A stretch of 64,000 nucleotides of DNA from Pseudomonas sp. (lineage in GTDB: Bacteria; Pseudomonadota; Gammaproteobacteria; Pseudomonadales; Pseudomonadaceae): the NCBI RefSeq assembly GCF_017744435.1, contig NZ_JAGIBG010000011.1:1-64000 (forward strand), read 5' to 3'. Position 1 is the first letter of the stretch. Each line of letters starts with the position of its first letter. The notes under the pieces were generated by a model. That model was not told where the DNA came from. It did not search any database and was given only the letters and a program-made list of their open reading frames with translations. Below are positions 9,492 through 18,821 of this stretch, piece by piece. Both the position numbers and the translations under genes were made by a program.

Positions 9492-10688
9492 TCAGCTGTT
9501 GGGCAGCAACCGGCAGGTGATGCTCTTGATGTAGCGGGTTTCGGCGATGGCCGGGTGCACCGGGTGGTCAGGGCCTTGGCCGCCGCGCTCGAGCAGCTGC
9601 AGGTTGCGGTCCAGGTGGCGAGCGCTGGTCAGCAGGATGTTGTGCAGATCGTCCTCGGGCAGGTGCATCGAGCACGAGGCGCTGACCAGGATGCCGTCCT
9701 TGCTCAGCATGCGCATGGCCTGTTCGTTCAGGCGGCGGTAGGCCGCTTCGCCGTTCTTCAGGTCTTTCTTGCGCTTGATGAAGGCGGGTGGGTCGGCAAT
9801 GATCACGTCGAAGCGCTCTTCGGCGGCCTTCAGTTCACGCAGGGCCTCGAACACGTCGCCTTCGATGCAGGTCAGCTTCTCGCTGATGCCGTTCAGCGCA
9901 GCGTTACGCTCGACACCATCCAGGGCAAAGCCCGAGGCATCCACGCAGAACACTTCGCTGGCGCCGAACGCACCGGCCTGCACACCCCAGCCACCGATGT
10001 AGCTGAACAGGTCGAGCACGCGCTTGCCTTTGACATAGGGGGCCAGGCGCGCGCGGTTCATGCGGTGGTCGTAGAACCAGCCGGTCTTCTGGCCTTCGCG
10101 TACCGGAGCTTCGAACTTGACGCCGTTCTCTTCCAGCGGGACCCAGTCCGGCACTTCGCCGTAGACGGTTTCGACGTAGCGCTGCAGGCCTTCGGCGTCG
10201 CGGGCGGCGGAATCGTTCTTGAACAGGATGCCACTAGGCTTGAGCACCTGGACCAGGGCGGCGATCACGTCGTCCTTGTGTGCTTCCATGGTGGCCGAGG
10301 CCAGCTGCACCACGAGGATGTCGTAGAAACGGTCGACCACCAGGCCTGGCAACAGGTCTGAATCGCCGTACACCAGGCGGTAGCACGGCTGGTCGAAAAG
10401 CCGCTCGCGCAGGGACAGGGCGACGTTGAGGCGGTGCACCAGCAACGACTTGTCCAGCGGCAGCTTGATGTCACGCGACAGCAGGCGGGCGCAGATCAGG
10501 TTGTTCGGGCTCAGGGCGACGATGCCCAGCGGCTTGCCGTTGGCAGCTTCGAGCACTGCCTGCTGGCCGGCCTGGAAGCCTTGCAGCGGGGTCGCGGAGA
10601 CGTCGACTTCGTTGCTGTAGACCCACAGGTGGCCGGCGCGCAGGCGGCGGTCGGCATTGGCTTTGAGGCGAAGGCTGGGCAGGGACAT
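9492..10688 (-). CDS. rlmI: 23S rRNA (cytosine1962-C5)-methyltransferase, RlmI type
   Basis: SAM-dependent rRNA methyltransferase of 398 residues, matching the length of E. coli RlmI. An N-terminal PUA-like domain (RLRAGHLWVYSNEVD) is followed by a Rossmann fold with VLDLFSYIGGWGVQAGAFGA as the SAM site, IIADPPAF as the catalytic-loop motif, and SASCSMHL containing the likely catalytic cysteine. ATG at 10688 has CGGAG upstream. The in-frame open reading upstream of this is only REP sequence. The specific target base is inferred from family membership. Confidence 0.87.
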   Translation of the reverse strand: MSLPSLRLKANADRRLRAGHLWVYSNEVDVSATPLQGFQAGQQAVLEAANGKPLGIVALSPNNLICARLLSRDIKLPLDKSLLVHRLNVALSLRERLFDQPCYRLVYGDSDLLPGLVVDRFYDILVVQLASATMEAHKDDVIAALVQVLKPSGILFKNDSAARDAEGLQRYVETVYGEVPDWVPLEENGVKFEAPVREGQKTGWFYDHRMNRARLAPYVKGKRVLDLFSYIGGWGVQAGAFGASEVFCVDASGFALDGVERNAALNGISEKLTCIEGDVFEALRELKAAEERFDVIIADPPAFIKRKKDLKNGEAAYRRLNEQAMRMLSKDGILVSASCSMHLPEDDLHNILLTSARHLDRNLQLLERGGQGPDHPVHPAIAETRYIKSITCRLLPNS

Positions 10689-10746
10689 GACGTCGCTCCG
10701 GGAAAAAAGAGCGGGATTATAGCCTGTTGCCTGCCTGCGCGTCCCT

Positions 10747-10863
10747 TGTAGGAGCGGCCTTGTGTCGCGAAAGGGCCGCGCAGCGGACCCGGCAATTTCC
10801 GCTGCGGAGCTGAAAACCTGGGGGTGCTTCGCACCCCTTTCGCGACACAAGGCCGCTCCTACA
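10747..10863. repeat. REP doublet of a second type, between divergent genes
   Basis: Inverted 29-base arms (10747-10775 and 10835-10863) with core GGAGCGGCCTTGTGTCGCG, separated by 59 bases that hold smaller dyads such as GGGGTGC-TTC-GCACCCC. It differs in sequence from the GCGGGCACGCCCGC type found at the other junctions. It lies upstream of both rlmI and the HDOD gene, not downstream of genes. Confidence 0.88.
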
Positions 10864-10933
10864 GGGATTCACGGATTGGTCTCGATGCGCGCTAGGGGGG
10901 TAGAATCCCGTCGTCCTTCACGAGTGTGCACGC

Positions 10934-11806
10934 ATGTCCCAAGAACTCAGCGCCGAACAGATCCAGCAAGCCTTGCAAGGCATCACCATTCCGCCGCAGC
11001 CGCAGATCATGGTCGACCTGCAGTTCGAGCAGTACATGCCTGATCCGGATCTGGAAACCATCGCCAAGCTGATTTCCCAGGACCCTGGCCTCGCGGGCGC
11101 CTTGCTCAAGCTGGTCAATTCACCGCACTTCGGCCTGTCGAACAAGATCGGCTCGATTCAGCGTGCAGTGAACCTGCTGGGCAGCCGCTCGATCATCAAT
11201 CTGATCAATGCGCAGTCGATCAAGGGCGAGATGAGCGACGAGACCATCGTCACCCTCAACCGTTTCTGGGATACCGCCCAGGACGTGGCCATGACCTGTC
11301 TGACCCTGGCCAAGCGCACCGGCATCCAGGCGGCCGACGAGGCTTATACCCTCGGCCTGTTCCACGATTGCGGCGTACCGCTGATGCTCAAGCGCTTCCC
11401 CGAGTACATGCAAGTGCTCGAAGACGCCTATGCCAAGGCCGGTGAGGAAATGCGCGTGGTCGATACCGAGAACCGCGCCTTCAACACCAACCATTCCGTG
11501 GTCGGCTACTTCACGGCCAAGTCCTGGCGCCTGCCGGAGCACATCAGCGCGGCCATCGCCAACCACCACAATGCCCTGGCGATCTTCCGCGAAGACTCGT
11601 CGCGCAATACCCAGAGCCAGTTGAAGAACCTGCTGGCGGTGTTGAAGATGGCCGAGCACATCTGCGCCTCGTACCGTGTGCTGGGCAACCAGAACGTCGA
11701 CCATGAGTGGAATGTGGTCGGCCCGCTGGTGCTGGACTATATCGGTTTGTCGGAGTACGACTTCGAGACCCTGAAACAGAATATTCGCGAGCTGGGCGGG
11801 CACTGA
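10934..11806 (+). CDS. HDOD domain protein
   Basis: Protein of 290 residues dominated by an HDOD domain (roughly residues 20-215), seen in LPPQP-like opening PPQPQIMVDL, SQDPGLAGALLKLVNSPHFG, IQRAVNLLGSR and GLFHDCGVPLM. HDOD domains resemble HD phosphohydrolases but usually lack catalysis and serve in signalling or scaffolding. The gene is followed after three bases by mutM, so the two probably form one transcript. A likely -10 (TAGAAT, 10901-10906) precedes it. Its partner and output are unknown. Confidence 0.85.
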   Translation: MSQELSAEQIQQALQGITIPPQPQIMVDLQFEQYMPDPDLETIAKLISQDPGLAGALLKLVNSPHFGLSNKIGSIQRAVNLLGSRSIINLINAQSIKGEMSDETIVTLNRFWDTAQDVAMTCLTLAKRTGIQAADEAYTLGLFHDCGVPLMLKRFPEYMQVLEDAYAKAGEEMRVVDTENRAFNTNHSVVGYFTAKSWRLPEHISAAIANHHNALAIFREDSSRNTQSQLKNLLAVLKMAEHICASYRVLGNQNVDHEWNVVGPLVLDYIGLSEYDFETLKQNIRELGGH

Positions 11807-11809
11807 TCC

Positions 11810-12622
11810 ATGCCGGAATTACCTGAAGTCGAAACCACCCGGCGCGGGATTGCGCCCCACCTGGTAGGCCAGCGCGTCAGCCGCGTGGTGGTGCGAGACC
11901 GGCGGCTGCGCTGGCCGATCCCCGAGGACCTCGACGTGCGGCTGTCCGGGCAGCGTATCGTCAGCGTCGAGCGTCGGGCCAAGTACTTGCTGATCAATGC
12001 CGAGATCGGCACCTTGATCAGCCATCTGGGCATGTCGGGCAACCTGCGCCTGGTGGAGCTGGGCTTGCCAGCGGCCAAGCATGAACATGTCGACATCGAG
12101 CTGGAGTCGGGGCTGATGCTGCGTTACACCGACCCGCGGCGGTTCGGCGCCATGCTCTGGAGCCTCGACCCGCTCAACCACGAGTTGTTGCTGCGCCTGG
12201 GGCCGGAGCCGCTGACCGACCTGTTCGACGGCGAGCGGCTGTTCCAGCTGTCGCGTGGGCGCTCGATGGCGGTCAAGCCCTTCATCATGGACAACGCGGT
12301 GGTGGTCGGCGTGGGCAACATCTACGCGACCGAGGCGCTGTTCGCTGCCGGCATCGACCCGCGCCGCGAGGCGGGCGGGATTTCCCGGGCGCGCTACTTG
12401 AAGCTGGCGATCGAGATCAAACGGGTGCTGGCGGCGGCCATCGAGCAGGGCGGTACGACCTTGCGCGATTTCATCGGCGGTGACGGGCAGCCGGGGTACT
12501 TCCAGCAGGAATTGTTCGTCTACGGGCGGGGCGGGATGCCGTGCAAGCTGTGCGGCACGGCCTTGCGCGAGGTGAAGCTGGGGCAGCGGGCGAGCGTGTT
12601 CTGCCCGCGCTGCCAGCGCTAG
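11810..12622 (+). CDS. mutM: Formamidopyrimidine-DNA glycosylase
   Basis: Bifunctional glycosylase/AP lyase that removes 8-oxoguanine and ring-opened purines. The protein is 270 residues with the catalytic N-terminal [12 protein letters not shown] (P1 nucleophile, E2), the helix-two-turn-helix motif with [13 protein letters not shown], and a C-terminal zinc finger C-x2-C-x16-C-x2-C ending CPRCQR. It lies three bases after the HDOD gene and converges with the ferredoxin gene. Confidence 0.97.
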   Translation: MPELPEVETTRRGIAPHLVGQRVSRVVVRDRRLRWPIPEDLDVRLSGQRIVSVERRAKYLLINAEIGTLISHLGMSGNLRLVELGLPAAKHEHVDIELESGLMLRYTDPRRFGAMLWSLDPLNHELLLRLGPEPLTDLFDGERLFQLSRGRSMAVKPFIMDNAVVVGVGNIYATEALFAAGIDPRREAGGISRARYLKLAIEIKRVLAAAIEQGGTTLRDFIGGDGQPGYFQQELFVYGRGGMPCKLCGTALREVKLGQRASVFCPRCQR

Positions 12623-12632
12623 CCGCCTGCGC

Positions 12633-13583
<951 letters not shown>

Positions 13584-15182
13584 TCATGCACTCTGTGCCA
13601 GGCGGGTGACCAAGGCCTCGGTCAGCCGGGCACTGATGGCGTACACCGACAACTGCGGATTGGCGCCGATGCTGGTGGGGAACAGTGAACCGTCGTGGAT
13701 CGACAGGTTTTCCAGCTGGTGATGGCGGCCGAGGCTGTCGCAGACCGCCTGGCGCGGGTCGCTGCCCATTGCGCAGCCTCCCATGACATGGGCGCTGCCC
13801 AGCCGGGTGCGGAACGGTTCCAGGCGCAAGGCGTCGATCATGCGCTGAACTTCTCCCAGGTTGGAGGCGGCGCCGGCGTCGCTGTGGACCGGCGTGACCT
13901 GCGTGGCGCCTGCAGCGAACTGGATTTGCGCCATGCTGTGATAGGCGCGACGCAGGCCGTCGCGCAGGTAGTCGGTGACCGGGTAATCCAGCACGGGTGA
14001 GCCGTCACCGCGCAATTCCACCGCCCCGCCTGTACTTTCGGGGTGAAAACCGTCCCGCAACAGGGCCAGCATCACGTGAGTGTGCGGCAATTCGGCCATG
14101 CGCCGGGCATTGTCGCTGCCGTATCCACCGAGCAGGGTGCTGGCCAGGGCCGGGTGCAAGGGCGGTACTTCCAGTTTGTAGCCCACCGGCCCTTCGACGC
14201 CGTCCTGCCACTGGAAGTGATCGCTGTAGATCGACTGAGGCGCGCCGTAATACGGGTCGATACGGTCATTGAAGCGTGCCGCGCTGAAGTTCACCAGGTG
14301 CAGGAACGTCCGTTTACCCAGGCGGCCATGCGGGTCTGGAGCCTTGGAACGCAGGAGCAGGGCTGGGCTGTTGATACCACCCCCGGCAACGATGTAATGG
14401 CGGGCGCGCACGCTGATCTGCCGGCCAGTGGGGTGTACGCCTTGAGCATCCAGCGCCTGGCACTGCAGCCGGGCGATACGTTCGCCATTGTGATCGAAGC
14501 GTTCGGCGCGGGCGAGGTAGAGCAGTTCACCGCCCTTTTCGAGGGTCGCCGGGATGCGCGTGACCAGCATCGATTGCTTGGCATTCACCGGGCAGCCCAT
14601 GCCGCAGTAGCCGAGGTTCCAGCAGCCACGCACGTTGCGCGGGATCACCGCCCAGCGGTAGCCAAGTTGTTCACAGCCGCGCCGCAGTACGTCGTTGTTG
14701 GCGTTCGCCGGCATCGCCCAGGGCGTGATGCCCAGATCGTGCTCGATGCGCTCGAACCAGGGTTGCATGTCTTTCTCTCCCAGGCCCGTGACGCCATGCG
14801 CTGCGGCCCAGTGCGCCAGCGTCTGCGGTGGCGTGCGAAAGCTCGAGGTCCAGTTGATCAGCGTGGTCCCGCCGACGGCGCGGCCTTGCAGGATGGTGAT
14901 GGCGCCATCCTTGCTCATCCGCCCCAGGCCTTCCTGATAGAGGCTGGCGTAGGCCTCGTTTTCCAGCAGGTGGAAGTCGCTGCTGGTCTTCAACGGGCCT
15001 TCTTCGATCAGCAGCACCTTGTAGCCTGCTGCGCTGAGCATCTGCGCGCTGGTGGCACCGCCGGCTCCGCTGCCGATCACGGCAATATCGGCCTCCAGCG
15101 TCAGGTCCTGCTCCAGGCGTGAGCCGTCATGGGTGATCCAGCCGCGTTCGAGGCCTTGGCGAAACGGGTCGGTTACTGGCAT
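13584..15182 (-). CDS. laoA: GMC-type alcohol dehydrogenase (long-chain alcohols)
   Basis: FAD-dependent oxidoreductase of 532 residues. The dinucleotide fold GSGAGGATSAQ lies at residues 37-47, with the FAD motif GRAVGGTTLINWTSS and a C-terminal GC motif, GSAHVMGGCAMGSDP. Cysteines C187, C193 and C197 (C-x5-C-x3-C) recall the Fe-S site of membrane-linked GMC dehydrogenases. It has no signal peptide. The gene order laoA-laoC-laoB with a divergent TetR gene, beside coaD, matches the P. aeruginosa system for oxidising long-chain alcohols from SDS and alkanes. ATG at 15182 is preferred. Substrate range is inferred. Confidence 0.82.
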   Translation of the reverse strand: MPVTDPFRQGLERGWITHDGSRLEQDLTLEADIAVIGSGAGGATSAQMLSAAGYKVLLIEEGPLKTSSDFHLLENEAYASLYQEGLGRMSKDGAITILQGRAVGGTTLINWTSSFRTPPQTLAHWAAAHGVTGLGEKDMQPWFERIEHDLGITPWAMPANANNDVLRRGCEQLGYRWAVIPRNVRGCWNLGYCGMGCPVNAKQSMLVTRIPATLEKGGELLYLARAERFDHNGERIARLQCQALDAQGVHPTGRQISVRARHYIVAGGGINSPALLLRSKAPDPHGRLGKRTFLHLVNFSAARFNDRIDPYYGAPQSIYSDHFQWQDGVEGPVGYKLEVPPLHPALASTLLGGYGSDNARRMAELPHTHVMLALLRDGFHPESTGGAVELRGDGSPVLDYPVTDYLRDGLRRAYHSMAQIQFAAGATQVTPVHSDAGAASNLGEVQRMIDALRLEPFRTRLGSAHVMGGCAMGSDPRQAVCDSLGRHHQLENLSIHDGSLFPTSIGANPQLSVYAISARLTEALVTRLAQSA

Positions 15183-15199
15183 TGAGGATGCTCTTGTTG

Positions 15200-15685
15200 T
15201 CAGATCTTGGGTGGGCCGGGGTAGCCGCACGCGGCCCAGGCTTCCGGGCGTTCGTACCAGGCCATTTGCAGCAGCTGCAGCAGCGAGGAATGGCCCATGC
15301 GCAGCAGGTTCAGCGAGCTGTCCTGCCAGCGCTGCAGAAAGGCCGTTACCTGCGCGCTGCCGGCCTGCTCCCAGGCACCCCAGACCCCGGTCAAGGGGCC
15401 GCGGGTCAGGGGCAGGCTGAGCACATCGAACAATTGCCGGGTGAGCTTGAGCATTTCCGGCGACAGCGCTGCCAGTTTGTGGTCGAGGCTGTGCAGCACC
15501 AGCTCGTCGTTGGCCGAGGTGCCGGCGAGCACCACCGGGATCAGCGCAAGCAGGGCTGGCAGGTCATCGTCACGCAGCACGTGGTAGCCGGCGGCGGGCG
15601 TTTGCGCGCTGCAACCAACCAGGCTGGCGGTGCTCAGGAAAAGGCTGGCGCCGAGGCTGAAGCGCAGCAGGTCACGGCGCTGCAT
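15200..15685 (-). CDS. laoC: Twin-arginine/lipoprotein-signal partner protein of LaoA
   Basis: A 161-residue protein. It starts MQRRDLLRFSLG, a Tat-like twin arginine, followed by a hydrophobic stretch ending in the lipobox-like LVGC at about residue 25. The body is helical, with no recognised catalytic motif. Its place and shape resemble small subunits of gluconate or fructose dehydrogenases, which accompany GMC catalytic subunits. It starts at the stop of laoB and lies 17 bases before laoA. Export and acylation are predictions from the signal alone. Confidence 0.75.
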   Translation of the reverse strand: MQRRDLLRFSLGASLFLSTASLVGCSAQTPAAGYHVLRDDDLPALLALIPVVLAGTSANDELVLHSLDHKLAALSPEMLKLTRQLFDVLSLPLTRGPLTGVWGAWEQAGSAQVTAFLQRWQDSSLNLLRMGHSSLLQLLQMAWYERPEAWAACGYPGPPKI

Positions 15686-17115
15686 CAGCGGATGAACAGC
15701 TTGTAGACCAGGCGCTGCAAGGCCTTGCCATAGGGCGGGTAGATCAGCCGCGCGGCATTCAGGCGCTGCTTGGCCAGCACCGCCTTGGCCTTGCTGAAGG
15801 TCAGGAAACCTTCATGGCCATGGTAATGGCCCATGCCAGAAGGGCCGATACCGCCGAATGGCAAGTCGTCCTGGGCCACGTGCAGCAGCGTGTCGTTCAG
15901 GCACACGCCGCCGGAGTGGCTGTGTTGCAGCACGTGTTGCTGCTCGCTGCGGTCGTAGCCGAAGTAGTACAGCGCCAAGGGGCGAGGGCGCTGATTGATG
16001 TAGGCCAGGGCCTCGTCCAGGTGATCGTAAGGCACCAGCGGCAGCAACGGACCGAAGATCTCGTCCTGCATCACCTGCATGCTGTCGTTGACCCTGGTCA
16101 GCAGGTGCGGCGGCAGGCGCCGGCCCTGGCGTATCTCGTCCGGGTACAGGTCGAGCACCTGGGCGCCCTTGCCGCGGGCATCGTCCAGCAGGTGCTGCAG
16201 GCGCTGCAACTGCCGTTGGTTGATGATGGCGCTGTAGTCGGTGTTGTCGGCGATGCGTGGGTACATGCGCTGCACGACCTTGCGATACGCATCGGCGAAG
16301 TCGTTCAGGCGCTCGCGCGGCACCAGCACATAGTCGGGTGCGACGCAGGTCTGGCCGGCGTTGAGGGTCTTGCCGAAGGCGATGCGCTCGGCGGCGGCGT
16401 CCAGTGGCACGCTGGCCGAGACGATGGCGGGCGATTTGCCGCCCAGCTCCAGAGTCACCGGGGTCAGGTTTTGCGCGGCAGCCAGCATGACCTGGCGGCC
16501 GATGCTGGTGGCGCCGGTGAACAGCAGGTGGTCGAAGGGCAGGCGGGCGAACGCCTGGCCGACTTCGACTTCGCCCAGCACCACGCTGACCAGGTCCTCG
16601 GGAAACACCCGTTGCAGCAAGGTTTTCAGTGCCTGCGCGCTGGCCGGAGTGGACTCGCTGAGCTTGAGCATGACCCGGTTGCCGGCCGCCAGGGCGCCGG
16701 TCAGCGGGCCAATGGCGAGGAACAGCGGGTAGTTCCATGGCACGATGATGCCCACCACGCCCAGTGGCTGGTACAGCACGCGAGCGCTGGCTGGCTGGAA
16801 GGCGAGGCCCACGGCGCGCCGGGCCGGGCGCATCCAGCGCTGCAGGTGGCGCTCGGCATGGCGAATGCCCTGCACCGACGGTAGCAACTCGGCCAATAGC
16901 GTTTCGTCGGCACTGCGGCCGCTGAAATCGGCATCGATTGCGTCAATCAATGCTTGCTGGTCCTTGAGCAATGCCTCGCGCAGGCTTTTCAGCCACTGCC
17001 GCCGCTGTGCCGCTGGCGGCATGGGGTTGCCGGCAAAGGCCTGGCGCTGAGCGGCGAACGTCGCTTCAAGGTCGGTGTCGGAATGCACAGGAGGCAAAGC
17101 GATGGGCGAGGTCAC
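15685..17115 (-). CDS. laoB: Aldehyde dehydrogenase (coniferyl/long-chain aldehyde type)
   Basis: NAD(P)-dependent aldehyde dehydrogenase of 476 residues. The general base E224 is in LELGGKSP and the catalytic C257 in NAGQTCVAPDYVLVP; the cofactor site includes FTGATSIGRQVM and the oxyanion asparagine in PWNYPLF. The C-terminal tail after KAKAVLAKQ is basic and hydrophobic, as in membrane-associated fatty aldehyde dehydrogenases. Pseudomonads often carry this gene annotated as calB. In this operon it would oxidise the aldehyde made by LaoA to a fatty acid. It overlaps laoC by one base. Confidence 0.85.
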   Translation of the reverse strand: MTSPIALPPVHSDTDLEATFAAQRQAFAGNPMPPAAQRRQWLKSLREALLKDQQALIDAIDADFSGRSADETLLAELLPSVQGIRHAERHLQRWMRPARRAVGLAFQPASARVLYQPLGVVGIIVPWNYPLFLAIGPLTGALAAGNRVMLKLSESTPASAQALKTLLQRVFPEDLVSVVLGEVEVGQAFARLPFDHLLFTGATSIGRQVMLAAAQNLTPVTLELGGKSPAIVSASVPLDAAAERIAFGKTLNAGQTCVAPDYVLVPRERLNDFADAYRKVVQRMYPRIADNTDYSAIINQRQLQRLQHLLDDARGKGAQVLDLYPDEIRQGRRLPPHLLTRVNDSMQVMQDEIFGPLLPLVPYDHLDEALAYINQRPRPLALYYFGYDRSEQQHVLQHSHSGGVCLNDTLLHVAQDDLPFGGIGPSGMGHYHGHEGFLTFSKAKAVLAKQRLNAARLIYPPYGKALQRLVYKLFIR

Positions 17116-17162
17116 GGCGGTCTCTCGTCTGGGCTTGAAGTCCCTAGAGCCTATACTCTAAT

Positions 17163-17178
17163 TCGTACCATGGTGCGA
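17163..17178. promoter_or_regulatory. Candidate LaoR operator
   Basis: A 16-bp near-perfect dyad, TCGTACCATGGTGCGA (one mismatched pair), lies between the divergent laoB and laoR genes, 48 bases from the laoB start and 89 from the laoR start. A second dyad (GGGTG-N7-CACCC) follows at about 17190. TetR regulators of divergent operons usually bind such sites; the assignment is inference. Confidence 0.45.
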
Positions 17179-17266
17179 CTTTTTTAACAGGGGTGAACGG
17201 TGCACCCGCAGTGTGATTCACCGTAAGATGACCCATTATCGAAAGCCCGCAGACTGGGAGCTGAGC

Positions 17267-17932
17267 ATGGCCCCGCGCATGAAGACCCGAGAGCGCATCG
17301 TGCAGAACAGCCTGGAGTTGTTCAACCAGCAGGGCGAACGCAGCGTCAGTACCAATCACATTGCCGCACACATGGAAATTTCGCCCGGCAACCTGTACTA
17401 CCACTTCCCCAACAAGCAGGCGATCATCGCCCTGCTGTTCAGCCAGTACGAAGAGCTGGTGGACAGCTTCCTGCGCCCGCCGCAGGGTCGCGTGGCCACG
17501 GTCGAGGACAAGCGCTTCTACCTCAAGGCGCTGCTCGCGGCGATGTGGAACTACCGCTTCCTGCACCGTGACCTGGAACACCTGCTGGAAAGCGACCCCG
17601 AACTGGCCGCCCGCTACCGGCGCTTTTCCGAGCGCTGCCTGCGTCAGGGCCAGGCGATCTATCGCGGCTTCGTCGATGCCGGGATCCTGACCATGGAGCC
17701 TGCGCAGATCGAGTCGCTGACCATCAATGCCTGGATCGTACTGACCTCATGGGTGCGTTTTCTCAGCACTACGCGTGAACATTCCGCGCATCTGGGTGAA
17801 GAAGCCTTCAAGCGCGGCGTCTATCAGGTGCTGGTGCTGGAACTGGGTTTCGTCACCCGTAACGCCCGCAGCGCCGTGGACGCCCTGTGCCAGGAATTCC
17901 ACGTTCCGTTCAATCAGGCCCTGGAACAGTAA
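17267..17932 (+). CDS. laoR: TetR-family regulator of the lao genes
   Basis: Transcriptional regulator of 221 residues. The N-terminal helix-turn-helix is RIVQNSLELFNQQGERSVSTNHIA followed by ISPGNLYYHFPNKQAII. The C-terminal ligand domain is helical and resembles the TetR C-terminal family found near fatty-acid genes. ATG at 17267 is chosen because GGGAG lies six bases upstream; an in-frame GTG at 17213 lacks such a site. It is divergent from laoB, as in P. aeruginosa. The effector is presumably a long-chain alcohol, aldehyde or acyl-CoA. Confidence 0.82.
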   Translation: MAPRMKTRERIVQNSLELFNQQGERSVSTNHIAAHMEISPGNLYYHFPNKQAIIALLFSQYEELVDSFLRPPQGRVATVEDKRFYLKALLAAMWNYRFLHRDLEHLLESDPELAARYRRFSERCLRQGQAIYRGFVDAGILTMEPAQIESLTINAWIVLTSWVRFLSTTREHSAHLGEEAFKRGVYQVLVLELGFVTRNARSAVDALCQEFHVPFNQALEQ

Positions 17933-17966
17933 CCAGGGCCTTCGAGCCATCGATCAGGAGATTGTC

Positions 17967-18821
17967 ATGCCCCTTGCGCAATTGATCACCCCGCAACAGC
18001 TGGCCGAGCGTCTGGACTCGCCCAAGCTGGTGATCCTTGATTGTCGTTTTGCCCTGGAGGATGTGGATTACGGCCAACGCAGTTATGCCGAGGGGCATAT
18101 CGCCGGGGCGCATTTTGCCGACCTGGAGCGTGACCTGAGCGGGCCGGTCAGCAAGGGCCGCACCGGCCGCCACCCGTTGCCGGACCCGCACCGGCTGGTC
18201 GAGCGCCTGCGCGAGTGGGGCCTGGACGACGACAGCGAAGTGGTGCTGTACGACGATGGCCCTGGCGCCTTTGCCGCCCGCGCCTGGTGGTTGCTGGTCT
18301 GGCTGGGCAAGCGCAGTGGCGTGGCTATCCTCGACGGTGGCCTCAAGGCCTGGCATGCGGCGCACCTGCCACTGAGCCTGGATGCGCCGGCCAAACGCGA
18401 GGGGACGTTCAATGGCGAGGCGGACGCCAAGCTGCTGATCGACGCCGAGCACCTGGCCAAGCGCCTGGGCAGCCCTGACCTGACCCTGATCGATGCCCGT
18501 GCATTGCCGCGCTTCCGGGGTGAAGTCGAGCCGATCGACCCTGTGGCAGGGCATATTCCGGGCGCCCAGTGCGCGGCCTTCAACGAGAACCTCGGTGCCG
18601 ATGGGCGATTCCTGGCACCGGAACAGCTCAAGCAGCGCTTTGCCGAGAAGTTGGCCGGACGTGCCCCGGAACAATTGGTGGCCTACTGCGGGTCAGGCGT
18701 CACGGCTTGCCATAACCTGTTTGCCCTGGCGCTGGCGGGGTATCCGTTGGGCAAACTGTATGCTGGGTCGTGGAGCGAATGGATCAATGATCCCAAACAT
18801 GGTGTGGCGATTGGCGAATAA
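17967..18821 (+). CDS. sseA: Two-domain rhodanese-type sulfurtransferase (SseA-like)
   Basis: Protein of 284 residues with two rhodanese domains. The second carries the active-site loop CGSGVTAC, which matches 3-mercaptopyruvate sulfurtransferases rather than thiosulfate-specific rhodaneses. The first has LDCRFALEDVDYGQRSYAEGHIAGA and lacks a catalytic cysteine. AGGAG lies seven bases before the ATG. Its stop codon abuts the stop of the convergent YheT gene with no bases between. The preferred sulfur donor is inferred from the loop. Confidence 0.85.
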   Translation: MPLAQLITPQQLAERLDSPKLVILDCRFALEDVDYGQRSYAEGHIAGAHFADLERDLSGPVSKGRTGRHPLPDPHRLVERLREWGLDDDSEVVLYDDGPGAFAARAWWLLVWLGKRSGVAILDGGLKAWHAAHLPLSLDAPAKREGTFNGEADAKLLIDAEHLAKRLGSPDLTLIDARALPRFRGEVEPIDPVAGHIPGAQCAAFNENLGADGRFLAPEQLKQRFAEKLAGRAPEQLVAYCGSGVTACHNLFALALAGYPLGKLYAGSWSEWINDPKHGVAIGE

